From contig JAVBQL010000021.1 in NCBI GenBank assembly GCA_031549085.1, forward strand, positions 16,070-80,069: a stretch of DNA of 64,000 bases, written 5' to 3'. A program made the translations under genes and the position numbers. The first letter of the stretch is position 1; every line of letters begins with the position of its first letter. Shown here piece by piece: positions 1 through 8,754 of the stretch. The DNA is from JAVBQL01 sp031549085. GTDB taxonomy: Bacteria > Spirochaetota > GWE2-31-10 > MWDO01. A model generated the notes under the pieces. That model had not been told where the DNA came from. It made no database searches and worked only from the letters and a program-made list of their open reading frames with translations.

Positions 1-1375
1 CTGTAACTTCATCAATCTTATTATCATTTATCAGCTGTTCAAGTTGACCAGACTCCCTCTTTTTAAGTAATGCTTCTGCTAAAATCTTGGTGTATATGGT
101 GACTCTCTCCTGATGTTTGAATGTTTCAATGTCTCTAAGTTTTGATATCTCCTGCAGAGTTGCAAGCATCTCTTTTTGAAATTCTTGAAATTCAAAGTCA
201 TTTAATAGAAGGATCTCTGTCATCTTAAAGATTGAACGCATAATCATAGAGAAGATAAAATTTATTGTGTGCCCCTCATCAAATACATTCTCTGTTGGCT
301 CTCCAAGAACTATATAACCAATCAATGTTTTCTCAAGTTTTGTCCTATTCATCTCCATCAAATCATCAAAGAGCTCTTTAGGAAGGTTTGAAAATCTCTC
401 TCCTATTATTTTCTCAGTAAGCACTCCTATATTATTAACTATATATTCTGATAGAATTTCTCCCTCTCTCTTATATCCAAGCTTTTTCAACTTTATAGCA
501 AATCTCTCAAAAGTAATATTATTTTCTTCCAATGTATAGAGCTGTGTCCCATAATATTTAACTCCATTTAGCTCTATCTCTTTGTACTCTTCTGATATAA
601 AATTATTAGATTCATCTATCTCCTTCAGTATAGGTGATAAGATCTTTTTGTTATATTCAGTTTTCTTGACAGAATAATCTGAGAGAGAGTTGTATATTTT
701 TATTGTTCCCTCAAACCCTAAAAAATCATTCAACCTAAGCCATATATCATTCAATATATTTTCATAATTCAGTTTATCGATTAATGTTTTTCTGTAGGTT
801 AGCTTCATTGTGTTTATATCAGCATTATCTATTACATTTTGATATATTAAAATAAATTTTTGAAACTCTGGGTTTTCAGATGCCTTTAAATCTTTGACAC
901 TCAGCAATATATGCCTGCTTAGTGAGTACTCATCTCCATAGACAGATGAAATTATATCATCTACAACTGTTACAATAATTATTTTTCTAAAGTAGTTGGT
1001 GGCAATATAGTCATTTGTGAATTTTTTAAGTTTTTGATCCAGTGTCAATTTTGAATTAGAGCTATTTATTGTCTCTTTCTCTATATTGTCTATATAAGAG
1101 AGCATATAGTTTGTTATAACTTTTACAGTGCTATTATTTATTACCTTCTCTTTAAGACTGTTTACCTCTGTGGAGAGACCAACAAGTTCCGACAAAATGT
1201 CAGGTATTATTGGGGTTAAACTATTGTTACTTTTTGAGTCTATCATTAGGTATGAGTAGACCAAACTCATACAATTTATTATATCTATTGTATCTTTTTT
1301 TGAATTGTTATATTTTTCTATCTCATCTTCTATAAATGAGAAAGAATCTGAAACATCATCCATGATATTTTCCAT
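1..1375 (-). CDS. HD (HD-GYP-like) domain protein, partial, C-terminus off the left edge
   Basis: An open minus-strand frame runs from an ATG at 1375 to the window edge with no stop, giving 458 visible codons. The first ~400 residues are a mostly helical region I do not recognise, with no membrane segment or signal peptide. The last ~45 residues read RDIETFKHQERVTIYTKIL, which resembles the start of HD-GYP domains (RDxETGxHxxRV). HD-GYP proteins usually degrade cyclic di-GMP, but the HD and GYP residues themselves lie outside the window, so the activity is inferred. The long N-terminal region is not a standard receiver domain. No strong Shine-Dalgarno precedes the start, and an in-frame ATG at 1363 is an alternative. 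Confident that it is coding, moderate on the domain. Confidence 0.7.
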   Translation of the reverse strand, partial: MENIMDDVSDSFSFIEDEIEKYNNSKKDTIDIINCMSLVYSYLMIDSKSNNSLTPIIPDILSELVGLSTEVNSLKEKVINNSTVKVITNYMLSYIDNIEKETINSSNSKLTLDQKLKKFTNDYIATNYFRKIIIVTVVDDIISSVYGDEYSLSRHILLSVKDLKASENPEFQKFILIYQNVIDNADINTMKLTYRKTLIDKLNYENILNDIWLRLNDFLGFEGTIKIYNSLSDYSVKKTEYNKKILSPILKEIDESNNFISEEYKEIELNGVKYYGTQLYTLEENNITFERFAIKLKKLGYKREGEILSEYIVNNIGVLTEKIIGERFSNLPKELFDDLMEMNRTKLEKTLIGYIVLGEPTENVFDEGHTINFIFSMIMRSIFKMTEILLLNDFEFQEFQKEMLATLQEISKLRDIETFKHQERVTIYTKILAEALLKKRESGQLEQLINDNKIDEVT

Positions 1376-1430
1376 ACTCTCTATACTTTATAATTTTGTA
1401 GTATTTAGTATTTTAGCCCATAGAATAAAA

Positions 1431-1574
1431 TTTATTTATATTTTATATAAATAAAAAAATGGGATAAAAAAGTATTTATGATTATAATTTATCAAATATG
1501 TTTTATATAAATCTACTATAAAATTTCCCTTCACATATTAATCAAATAAACTTACTACTATATTAAGTATAGTA
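1431..1574. other. AT-rich gap with two stem-loops
   Basis: The gap between the HD protein and the membrane protein holds two inverted repeats: an 11-bp perfect stem with a 3-nt loop (1431-1441 with 1445-1455) and a 7-bp stem (1556-1562 with 1568-1574). Either could end the minus-strand operon that stops at 1642, but the T tracts are short. No ORF or RNA gene was recognised. Confidence 0.3.
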
Positions 1575-1641
1575 ATATTTTTATCCTAAATACAAGTTTT
1601 TTTTAGTTTTAATAAATTAAAAAATATTTTTTGTGCTGGAT

Positions 1642-2115
1642 TTATGCTATGTTTTTCAATTCTCTCTTTTTTAGTGACAAGGCTGCTCTATTTCTTAAAA
1701 TATTAAGATAAAACAGTAGAAATATAATGGGAATATTAACTCCCCCAAAGAGGATGATGGATAGAGCTTTAGAATAAACTATTTCTAAAAAGAGTTTTAA
1801 CAATACAATCTCTAGGTTTATTAATAATATAAAAACTAGCAGTGGGGCAAATATTTTTAGAGATATGTCAGCAAGAAGATATTTTAAGTTATTATATTTT
1901 TTATATCTATAAAACAGATCTTTTCCCATTAAAAATAGAATAAATAGAGATGTTACTAATATTGTTAAAATTGAGTACTCTTTTAGATGATAGACTGATA
2001 ACCAATATATTGGATATAGAAACACAATACAAAATAGTATAAAAAACAGAATTAAAATTAGGATATATTTTAGAGTGTTAAAAAGCTTTTTAAATTCTGT
2101 ATCTATTTTTTTCAT
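1642..2115 (-). CDS. Small multi-pass membrane protein, unknown function
   Basis: About 157 residues with four hydrophobic segments and a basic C-terminal tail (LKKRELKNIA). No motif ties it to a known family. The frame stays open to a TTG at 2130, but the only Shine-Dalgarno-like AAGGA would then lie almost on the start. The ATG at 2115 (MKKIDTEF) is 9 nt from a GGGA and is preferred. It is the last gene of an apparent minus-strand group after the acyltransferase and the 73-aa gene. The spacing suggests co-transcription and perhaps an envelope role, which is inference only. Confidence 0.6.
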   Translation of the reverse strand: MKKIDTEFKKLFNTLKYILILILFFILFCIVFLYPIYWLSVYHLKEYSILTILVTSLFILFLMGKDLFYRYKKYNNLKYLLADISLKIFAPLLVFILLINLEIVLLKLFLEIVYSKALSIILFGGVNIPIIFLLFYLNILRNRAALSLKKRELKNIA

Positions 2116-2209
2116 TTTTTTTAGTCCCAAATCCTTTTTGACAAATATTTTATATAAAACTTGTAATCTTTCTACATTTTATTGGTTATAGAAAGAGGTT
2201 CAATAATTG

Positions 2210-2431
2210 CTATAGAGTCTCTTTTTTTTCTGGTTCGATTTTTTTTCTCTTTAGATTTAGTTTGTGTCTTCTAATTTGCTCTCGAAGCTCCCATCTCTCT
2301 TGTCGTTTTTTGTCCATCTTGTAGTGAAAGCTATTTCCATTTCTTAACCTTATATAGCAGTTCACCTTATCAAGTTCATCCGGATGGTTTAAAAGCATCT
2401 CAAAAAGACTCTTAATTTCATCATAGATCAT
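2210..2431 (-). CDS. Small charged protein, 73 aa, unknown
   Basis: A short soluble protein with an acidic N-terminal half and a very basic C-terminal half (RREQ/KLNLKRKK-like stretches). It starts at an ATG 3 nt after the acyltransferase stop, with GGAG 7 nt upstream lying at the end of that gene, so the two are probably translated together. No family was recognised. The strong ribosome binding site and tight spacing make it a likely real gene despite its size. The basic tail could bind nucleic acid or phospholipid head groups, but nothing in the sequence decides this. Confidence 0.6.
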   Translation of the reverse strand: MIYDEIKSLFEMLLNHPDELDKVNCYIRLRNGNSFHYKMDKKRQERWELREQIRRHKLNLKRKKIEPEKKETL

Positions 2432-2434
2432 AAT

Positions 2435-3121
2435 TTAACTCCAAAATTTATTTAATTTTATGTCCAGCAAAAGCTCTTCAATCTTTTTCTTTATTTTATC
2501 AGTTATCTCCTCCTCAATTTTTCTTGTATCCGCATCAGCTAAATTTAGGTACTCAGAAAAATCGAGGGGCTCTCCTATATTTGCATAGTATTTTCCAGAG
2601 AGCACCGTTAGAGTTCGAAACGTCTCCTCTTCTGTCTTTATGTTGTAGTCCTTCTCTTTAACATATCTCATTGGTGAGATTATTGCTATTGGTATTATTG
2701 GTACAGGTTTTTTCAAATATATCTTTGCAATTCCAGTATAGAACTTTGCTAGTCCCCCCTGACTATTTAGATCCCCTTCAGGAAATATATATATAGATTC
2801 TCCCTTTTCCAAATATGAGGCTGCATTATTCACAACATTTTTTCTTTCAGAGGGAGAAGCATTTATCTGTTCTCCATGTTTTAATATTTTTCTAAAAAAA
2901 GGAACAGAGAAGCCGGGACCTATGACCATATGGACAGGCTCTTTCATTAGGGTAATTACAAAGAATGGATCTGTTGATGAGAAGTGGTTTGAACAAAATA
3001 TCTTTGCCCCATTTTTGGGGATATTAGATTTCCCCCATACTTTGAATTCCAAAAATATTTTTAGATAGAACTTAATCCCACCTCTTATTATATTGTATAC
3101 AGTTCTTGGAAACCAGTGCAA
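2435..3121 (-). CDS. plsC: 1-acyl-sn-glycerol-3-phosphate acyltransferase-like (PlsC family)
   Basis: Expected to transfer an acyl chain to lysophosphatidic acid, the second acylation of phospholipid synthesis, at the inner membrane. The 228 residues carry the HX4D catalytic motif (NHFSSTDP, near residues 45-52) and the acceptor-binding block IFPEGDL (near 112-118) followed by the GGLAKFYTGIA region. The usual FPEGT/S has D in the last position. A hydrophobic N-terminal segment fits membrane association. The start is TTG at 3121, 11 nt after AAAGGAG, and no better start was seen. A TATAAT lies upstream at 3151-3156 on the minus strand, with a weak -35. Another lysophospholipid acyltransferase of the same superfamily is possible. 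Confidence 0.88.
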   Translation of the reverse strand: MHWFPRTVYNIIRGGIKFYLKIFLEFKVWGKSNIPKNGAKIFCSNHFSSTDPFFVITLMKEPVHMVIGPGFSVPFFRKILKHGEQINASPSERKNVVNNAASYLEKGESIYIFPEGDLNSQGGLAKFYTGIAKIYLKKPVPIIPIAIISPMRYVKEKDYNIKTEEETFRTLTVLSGKYYANIGEPLDFSEYLNLADADTRKIEEEITDKIKKKIEELLLDIKLNKFWS

Positions 3122-3267
3122 TTTTAGTTTGACTCCTTTATGAATGAACTATTATAAAACAAATAATTGTATTATTAAAGATCTATTTTACGAAATAATT
3201 TAATGTTATTTAATAAAATAAATGATATTAAACAAAAAAAATATTATGATAAATATTAAAAAAAGAG

Positions 3268-3296
3268 TTGACATTAAGGTTTCCTTTATTTATAAT
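3268..3296 (+). promoter_or_regulatory. Sigma-70-type promoter of the lipoprotein gene at 3353
   Basis: TTGACA at 3268-3273 and TATAAT at 3291-3296 are separated by exactly 17 nt, a full consensus match. The predicted transcript starts near 3303, about 50 nt before the ATG. Confidence 0.85.
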
Positions 3297-3352
3297 AGAT
3301 AATATTGGCAAGAAAGTGCCATAGTATTTTATTTTTTTTAGGAGAATATTTT

Positions 3353-4564
3353 ATGAAATTGTTTAACAAATTTTTAATGCTTTTAGCAGCATTAACATTA
3401 GTATTTGCTTTCGCTTCATGTGAAGAACCAAAGGATGATGATCCAAAAGAAGACGAAGAGAAAAGCACTGCTTATGATTTTAGTACTGGTTACTTAAATG
3501 AGATGGTTGCCATAGGTATTGGTGATACATTTGGCAATTGGAGTTTTGCAAGTGCTCCAGCAGCTACAGGTGCTCAAGGAACTGATGCAAGTGGTAATGA
3601 TATAGTTACTTTTACTTGGACTCTTACTGCTGCTGATTACCTTGTTGTTGATGGTGCAGATGGTGGATTCAAGTTTGCTCCAAAAAGTACTCCAGCTAAT
3701 CTTGCTAACAAAGATGGTTGGCCTACAGATGTTAATGGATGGTTAGGAAGCTTTGGATCTCCAACAGCTGCTGCTAAAGATGATCTTAAACCAGATTCTA
3801 CTGTAAATCCAGACACTTCATATACAAAAAATGCTGTTTCTCAAAATGCTCAAAAAGGTGGCGGAAATTATAGTATCTATGCAGAGAAGGGAAAAACAAT
3901 TGCTCTTACACTAACAGTTCCAAAGACAGGTACTATCACATATTCTGGCAGTGGTGACTCTACAACAATAATAACTCCAGTTGTTGCTAAGATTGAACTT
4001 ACAGCTACAACTCCTACTAGATCTTATGAGACACCAGTAGTTAATCTTACAGATAAAAATGGTAATCCAATAGCAATAGGATCATTTGGTGGAATTCCAA
4101 CAACTGATTATCCAGTTAAAATGATAGTTTCTCAAGTATGGACAGATTTGACTAGTGGTAATGAGACAACTACATATGCTCAAATAGCTCCTACTAATCC
4201 TTGGGGTATGGCTGCATATAGTGATGTAACTCATGATGCAATGATAGCTCTTAAAGCTGATGGTACATCAGATGCAATATTTGTACTACAACAAGGTGCA
4301 ACTGAGCTTACACAATATAGCATTAACTTCCCTATAACATGGACAGGCGCTGCTAACAATCCGATAATGCTTGGTGGACAAGATCTAGCTGCTACCACTG
4401 GAGCGGCTACTCAATTCTTTAACTGGATAGCTGACGCTGAGTGGAATATGATTGGACAAGCAAAAATGTTCCCTGCTGGTAAAACATATACTTTAGAGAA
4501 TGCTAAGATTAGTTTTGGTGATAACAACACTAAAATTGTTGTTGGACCATTTACTGTTGAATAA
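3353..4564 (+). CDS. Predicted surface or periplasmic lipoprotein, unknown function
   Basis: The 403-residue protein starts at the ATG at 3353, with AGGAGA just upstream. An in-frame extension back to 3305 has no ribosome binding site and overlaps the promoter leader, so it is rejected. The N-terminus is a lipoprotein signal (MKLFNKFLMLLAALT, lipobox FASC) with the lipidated Cys at residue 22, then an acidic linker rich in Asp, Glu and Lys. The rest is Thr/Ala/Gly-rich and beta-like, with no cysteine or catalytic motif and no family I recognise. Its codons are richer in GCT and ACA than neighbouring genes, which together with the consensus promoter suggests high expression. It is monocistronic, bounded by its own promoter and terminator. 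Confidence 0.85.
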   Translation: MKLFNKFLMLLAALTLVFAFASCEEPKDDDPKEDEEKSTAYDFSTGYLNEMVAIGIGDTFGNWSFASAPAATGAQGTDASGNDIVTFTWTLTAADYLVVDGADGGFKFAPKSTPANLANKDGWPTDVNGWLGSFGSPTAAAKDDLKPDSTVNPDTSYTKNAVSQNAQKGGGNYSIYAEKGKTIALTLTVPKTGTITYSGSGDSTTIITPVVAKIELTATTPTRSYETPVVNLTDKNGNPIAIGSFGGIPTTDYPVKMIVSQVWTDLTSGNETTTYAQIAPTNPWGMAAYSDVTHDAMIALKADGTSDAIFVLQQGATELTQYSINFPITWTGAANNPIMLGGQDLAATTGAATQFFNWIADAEWNMIGQAKMFPAGKTYTLENAKISFGDNNTKIVVGPFTVE

Positions 4565-4585
4565 TTAGTTTATCAACAAATTTTT

Positions 4586-4613
4586 GAGAGGGCTTTCTGC
4601 CCTCTCTTTTTTT
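4586..4613 (+). terminator. Rho-independent terminator after the first lipoprotein gene
   Basis: A perfect 8-bp stem GAGAGGGC/GCCCTCTC (4586-4593 with 4599-4606), a 5-nt loop and a run of seven T. Confidence 0.92.
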
Positions 4614-4675
4614 ATCTCTTTAAGGTAAAAAAAGAATAGATAAAAATTTATTTTTTTACATATTTTGTTTTTTAA

Positions 4676-4704
4676 TTGACATTTACCTATCTATAAATTA
4701 AAAT
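4676..4704 (+). promoter_or_regulatory. Sigma-70-type promoter of the lipoprotein gene at 4740
   Basis: TTGACA at 4676-4681 and TAAAAT at 4699-4704 with 17-nt spacing, about 25 nt upstream of the AGGAGGAG ribosome binding site. Confidence 0.8.
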
Positions 4705-4739
4705 TACAACATATTTTTATATTTTCAGGAGGAGTAGAA

Positions 4740-6185
4740 TTGAAAACATCTTATAAGTTTTTTATATTCTTAATGTCTATTTTATCTGTTTTTTTTATTG
4801 TAACATGCACACAAAATGATGATGTCTCAGATGGGGAGAACAACAATTCTTCTTCAAGTAGTACAACAGTAACCACTGATGCTGGAAATATAACATCAGA
4901 TCTTATATTTAGTGCAATCACTCCTATAAAGGGAGCAACTAGTGTTGCTGTTAATAGTAATATTACCATAACTTATAGCAGTGCCTCTGGGGCAACTTTT
5001 GATACTGCTATAAAACCCACAATAACTCTTGGAAATATTGCTTTTACTTCTAGTGAAATTACAATTGGTAGTACAACCATAACTATTGATCCGAGCAGTG
5101 ATCTTCAGAGCGGTACAACTTATGCTCATGTCAGTATAGATGGCCTAAAAGATAATAAGGGACATAGTGTTAATATCCATACTGACTCAAGCTATGAATT
5201 TACTACTTTAGCTCAAACATCAGACTTAGAGTTTAAATCTATAACGCCAGTTAGTGGAACATCTTTACTCCCTATAGATCAATTAATAACTGTTACATAT
5301 GGAAATAAAAGTGGAGTCTCTACAAGTTTTGAACTTGATACTTCAAGTACCCCTACTCTTATTATAGGAGATAGAATATTTGATAAAAATAACTCTTCTA
5401 TATTGGTAACAAATTTTACAGTTGCATTAAAACCAAAACCGGGTTACTACTTCGATTTTGATACAACCTATGATGGCGTAAGTGTAACAGGACTTAAAGA
5501 TACAGATGCTAAGGATCCTACCTATTCTGATGCCACCTATGGAATAACAACAGAGGCAGGCACTATTACCATTGTTGGAACTGAAGATAAGCTTGGAAAG
5601 ATGAGAATAGAGACAAAAAACCCTAATATTAATAGTAATCCTAAATTTAATACAGCTGATTGTGTAGATTATTCTAATAATTGGGGAACAGGGGCACTAC
5701 AAGAATTTAGTCCTTTAGTATCTGATTTTTTCCCAATCAAAGTTACAGTTAAAAGAACTATTACACGTAAGTATAGTGGAGCATCTACTGGAAGAGATTT
5801 AACAGCTGATATTAATCAATATTTAAGCCTTGATGTTCCAGAAGCTTTAAATCGTACATATACTGATTATAAAACTAATGGTGCCGGATCTATGTTTAAT
5901 TCAAATAACTTCAATATATTATCAGGTGAAAAAACAGGTTCTACTGTTTTTGGACCAGGATTTCCCACAGTGTGGATAGATGGGGAACCTCCTTTGGGCT
6001 ACTCTGTTGTCATTGGTGGTGACAGTGATGGAGATGGTATTGCTGATACAGTTCCTGGCATAATATCTACATGGCCAATAGTGGATTCACCTATGGAGCA
6101 ATCTACATTTATTACTACCTATACTAAATTTCAGATGCAGTTTATAGATAATGGAACTAATTTAGCATTAAATTGTTTAAATTAA
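4740..6185 (+). CDS. Lipoprotein with two SbsA/Big-type Ig-like domains
   Basis: 481 residues starting at TTG 4740, fixed by AGGAGGAG 5 nt upstream with no other start nearby. The N-terminus is a lipoprotein-like signal ending FFIVTC. Thr before the Cys is unusual for the general lipobox but may be tolerated by permissive spirochaete rules. A Ser/Thr-rich linker follows, then two similar domains (about 55-155 and 158-275). Each starts SDLxFxxITPxxG and contains LKD(N/T)xG-type turns and YxxTT, as in bacterial Ig-like SbsA/Big_5 domains. The C-terminal ~200 residues are unrecognised. The DGDGIADTVPG stretch resembles a calcium-binding DxDxDG turn. Probably surface-displayed and adhesive or structural, by inference. 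Confidence 0.82.
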   Translation: MKTSYKFFIFLMSILSVFFIVTCTQNDDVSDGENNNSSSSSTTVTTDAGNITSDLIFSAITPIKGATSVAVNSNITITYSSASGATFDTAIKPTITLGNIAFTSSEITIGSTTITIDPSSDLQSGTTYAHVSIDGLKDNKGHSVNIHTDSSYEFTTLAQTSDLEFKSITPVSGTSLLPIDQLITVTYGNKSGVSTSFELDTSSTPTLIIGDRIFDKNNSSILVTNFTVALKPKPGYYFDFDTTYDGVSVTGLKDTDAKDPTYSDATYGITTEAGTITIVGTEDKLGKMRIETKNPNINSNPKFNTADCVDYSNNWGTGALQEFSPLVSDFFPIKVTVKRTITRKYSGASTGRDLTADINQYLSLDVPEALNRTYTDYKTNGAGSMFNSNNFNILSGEKTGSTVFGPGFPTVWIDGEPPLGYSVVIGGDSDGDGIADTVPGIISTWPIVDSPMEQSTFITTYTKFQMQFIDNGTNLALNCLN

Positions 6186-6220
6186 TTATTTATAAAATTT
6201 AATATCTGAAACAGATACAA

Positions 6221-6252
6221 AAAAAGAGAGGCTTTTTACCCTCTCTTTTTTA
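6221..6252 (+). terminator. Rho-independent terminator after the Ig-like lipoprotein gene
   Basis: An 11-bp A-rich/GAGAGG stem (6221-6231 with 6240-6250) and a T tract. The GAGAGG core and T-rich loop resemble the terminator at 4586-4613. Confidence 0.88.
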
Positions 6253-6315
6253 TTTACTTTTAGTCTATTTTTTGATAGATTGAAGCCATATTTATAGTAA
6301 CTAGAGAGGTTTTTA

Positions 6316-7560
6316 ATGAATATTTTTCTTGTGGGTAATGGAGGAAGAGAGCATGCAATTGCAAAAAAAATATCATCATCTCCTCTCCTAACCAACCTAT
6401 ATTTTACACCCTATAACCCTGGTATTGCATCAATTGGTAAGTTTGTTGATATTCCATATACTAAAGAAGATATAGTTTCATTTTCTAAAAACAACAATAT
6501 AGATCTAATAATTTCAGGCCCAGAGCAGCTCTTGGTTGATGGATTAAGTGACCATGCAAATCAGCATGGCATAAAAGTTTTTGGACCATCAAAAAGTGGA
6601 GCTATATTAGAGGGGAGTAAAATTTATTCAAAAGAGCTCATGAAAAAATATAAGATACCTACAGCAGATTATAATATATTTTATGATTATAATAGTGCAA
6701 AAAATTTTATTGATAGCTCTAATATACCAATAGTCATAAAAGCTGATGGTTTGGCTGCTGGTAAAGGTGTTGCTGTTGCTATGACCAGAGATGAGGCATA
6801 CTCCTTTCTAAAAAAATGTTTTATAGATGATGGTTTTGGTAGTAGTGGGCGCTCAGTTGTAATAGAGGAATTTATGGAGGGAGTAGAGATGAGTGCTCTC
6901 TTTATAACAGATGGAAATACCTTTCTTCCACTTATAGCAGCAAAAGACTATAAACGTATATTTGATAATGATAAGGGACCAAATACTGGCGGCATGGGCT
7001 CTTTTGCTCCTCACAATCTTTTAACACAATCTTTACAGGATGAGATAGATAAATTGATAATATCTCCTTTAAGAGCAGCCTTCAAAAGTGAAAATATTGA
7101 TTATAATGGTGTATTGTATGTTGGTCTCATGCTAACAAATAGTGGTCCAAAAGTGGTAGAATTTAATTGTAGATTTGGAGATCCTGAAACACAAGCCATT
7201 CTTCCTTTAATGGAAAATGATCTTCTGCAAATCATGTTTGATACTGTTAATGGAAAATTAAATAGCAATAAACTTGAATGGTTGTCTCTTTATTCTTGCT
7301 GTGTGGTTATAGCATCTAAAGGTTATCCAGATAGTTATCTAAAAAATATACCAATGACATTTAAAACTAATCCTTTTGATTATATACATTGCGGTACTAC
7401 TGTCAGAGGAAATTCTTTTTTTACTAATGGTGGACGAGTATTGAATAGTGTTGGTTTGGGAGAGACTCTAGCATTAGCAAGGGAGAATGCTTATAAATTG
7501 GTTGATAATATAGATTTTGATGGTAAATTCTTTAGAAAAGATATTGCCTATTTTGAGTAG
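6316..7560 (+). CDS. purD: Phosphoribosylamine--glycine ligase
   Basis: Joins glycine to 5-phosphoribosylamine with ATP, the second step of purine synthesis, in the cytoplasm. The 414 residues are normal for PurD and colinear with it: the N-terminal dinucleotide-like MNIFLVGNGGREHA, the ATP-grasp KADGLAAGKGV (about 140-150), the GPNTGGMGSF glycine-rich loop (about 222-231) and the metal-binding EFNCRFGDPE (about 273-282). The start is ATG, with AGAGAGG upstream. No other pur gene lies nearby, so it is isolated from the rest of the pathway here. No defect was seen in key motifs. Confidence 0.96.
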   Translation: MNIFLVGNGGREHAIAKKISSSPLLTNLYFTPYNPGIASIGKFVDIPYTKEDIVSFSKNNNIDLIISGPEQLLVDGLSDHANQHGIKVFGPSKSGAILEGSKIYSKELMKKYKIPTADYNIFYDYNSAKNFIDSSNIPIVIKADGLAAGKGVAVAMTRDEAYSFLKKCFIDDGFGSSGRSVVIEEFMEGVEMSALFITDGNTFLPLIAAKDYKRIFDNDKGPNTGGMGSFAPHNLLTQSLQDEIDKLIISPLRAAFKSENIDYNGVLYVGLMLTNSGPKVVEFNCRFGDPETQAILPLMENDLLQIMFDTVNGKLNSNKLEWLSLYSCCVVIASKGYPDSYLKNIPMTFKTNPFDYIHCGTTVRGNSFFTNGGRVLNSVGLGETLALARENAYKLVDNIDFDGKFFRKDIAYFE

Positions 7561-7598
7561 TATTGTTTTTTATATTGCATCATAAAAATTAAATATTG

Positions 7599-7628
7599 TT
7601 GACAATTTCATTACTTATATAATATAAT
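7599..7628 (+). promoter_or_regulatory. Sigma-70-type promoter of the amidohydrolase gene
   Basis: TTGACA at 7599-7604 and TATAAT at 7623-7628 with 18-nt spacing. The ATG follows at 7657. Confidence 0.75.
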
Positions 7629-7656
7629 GATTCTCTATAAATTTTGAGGCTGCTAT

Positions 7657-8754
7657 ATGATTGATGTTCACTGCCATATATTTTCTTTTAAAAATGTTCC
7701 TGATAGTTTTTTCCCTGTAATTTTTACAAAAAGAGATAAAAATGGTGATGAAGTTCTGTTGCCATATATACCAATTATAAAAGAGACAAATATATATGAT
7801 CGTTTTTCTAAATTTTTTGATATAGGGAACTCCTCATATGAAAATATTTTAGATGGTTTTTTTAGATACTATTCCAAAAATTCCATTATAACTCCACTTT
7901 TGATCGATTGGACTTATGGATTAAAAGGTGAGATAAAAGAAGATTTTTATTCTCAATTTGCTTCTCTTGCTAATTTAAAAATGAGTCATCCAAACGTAGT
8001 CAAGCCATTTTTAGGTATAGATCCAAGAAGAGATGAGATTTTGGAACTTGTGAAAAAGCATGTTGGCTCTACAAAAGAGTTTTATGGAGTTAAACTCTAT
8101 CCGCCAATGGGCTTTCTGCCCTCTGATCCTAAACTTATGCCAATTTATGAGTATTGCGAAGCTAACTCTATTCCAATTACTACACATTGCAGCTCTACTG
8201 GTATTGCAAGCAGTTACAAAAAATTTCATATTGAAGGATTTAGATTTATAGATAATGTTGAAAAACTATTTAAAGAGGATATAAAATTTCGTTTCACTTC
8301 AGAATCTGTGGGATATTTTTGTAGTCCATCAAATTGGAAAGTAGTCTTAAATAAATTCCCCAATCTGTATCTTAATCTTGCTCATTTTGGAGGTGAAAAT
8401 GAGTGGAAGAAATATATGAATAATGATAAAAATACTTGGGTTGATAAAATAATCAACCTAATTTTAAAATATCCTAATGTTTATACCGATATTTCTTATA
8501 CTTTTACATATCGTCAATTTTTTCCAATGTTAAAAAAGATGATGTCAAGCCCATTAAAGAATAAAATTCTCTATGGTTCAGATTTTTATGTATCTGTTAT
8601 AGAGGGGCAGTTCTATTCATTTCTTAATAATCTTTTGATAGATTTTTCTGAAGGTGAGCTTGAACTTATGGCTGTTAAAAACCCTAGTAATTTTTTGAAA
8701 ATGGAAAATTTGCCATCTTTTAAATTTAATGAGATTTTCAAATTTATGAACTAA
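7657..8754 (+). CDS. Amidohydrolase-2 family metal-dependent hydrolase
   Basis: A 365-residue TIM-barrel hydrolase. The metal-binding HxH is at the N-terminus (MIDVHCHIF), with a barrel His in ITTHCSSTG, another in NLAHFGG, and the catalytic Asp in KILYGSDFYV. This set is typical of the amidohydrolase-2 group (decarboxylases and lactonases), but the substrate cannot be read from sequence. The N-terminal ~100 residues are longer than in minimal members. It has its own promoter and ends convergently with folP, the stop codons overlapping by 4 bp, so the two are not co-transcribed. It is cytoplasmic, with no signal peptide. Confidence 0.85.
   Translation: MIDVHCHIFSFKNVPDSFFPVIFTKRDKNGDEVLLPYIPIIKETNIYDRFSKFFDIGNSSYENILDGFFRYYSKNSIITPLLIDWTYGLKGEIKEDFYSQFASLANLKMSHPNVVKPFLGIDPRRDEILELVKKHVGSTKEFYGVKLYPPMGFLPSDPKLMPIYEYCEANSIPITTHCSSTGIASSYKKFHIEGFRFIDNVEKLFKEDIKFRFTSESVGYFCSPSNWKVVLNKFPNLYLNLAHFGGENEWKKYMNNDKNTWVDKIINLILKYPNVYTDISYTFTYRQFFPMLKKMMSSPLKNKILYGSDFYVSVIEGQFYSFLNNLLIDFSEGELELMAVKNPSNFLKMENLPSFKFNEIFKFMN

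Noticed and set aside
4751..5129. Minus-strand ORFs inside the Ig-like lipoprotein gene
   Set aside because: Antisense shadows of a clear lipoprotein gene with its own promoter and ribosome binding site.
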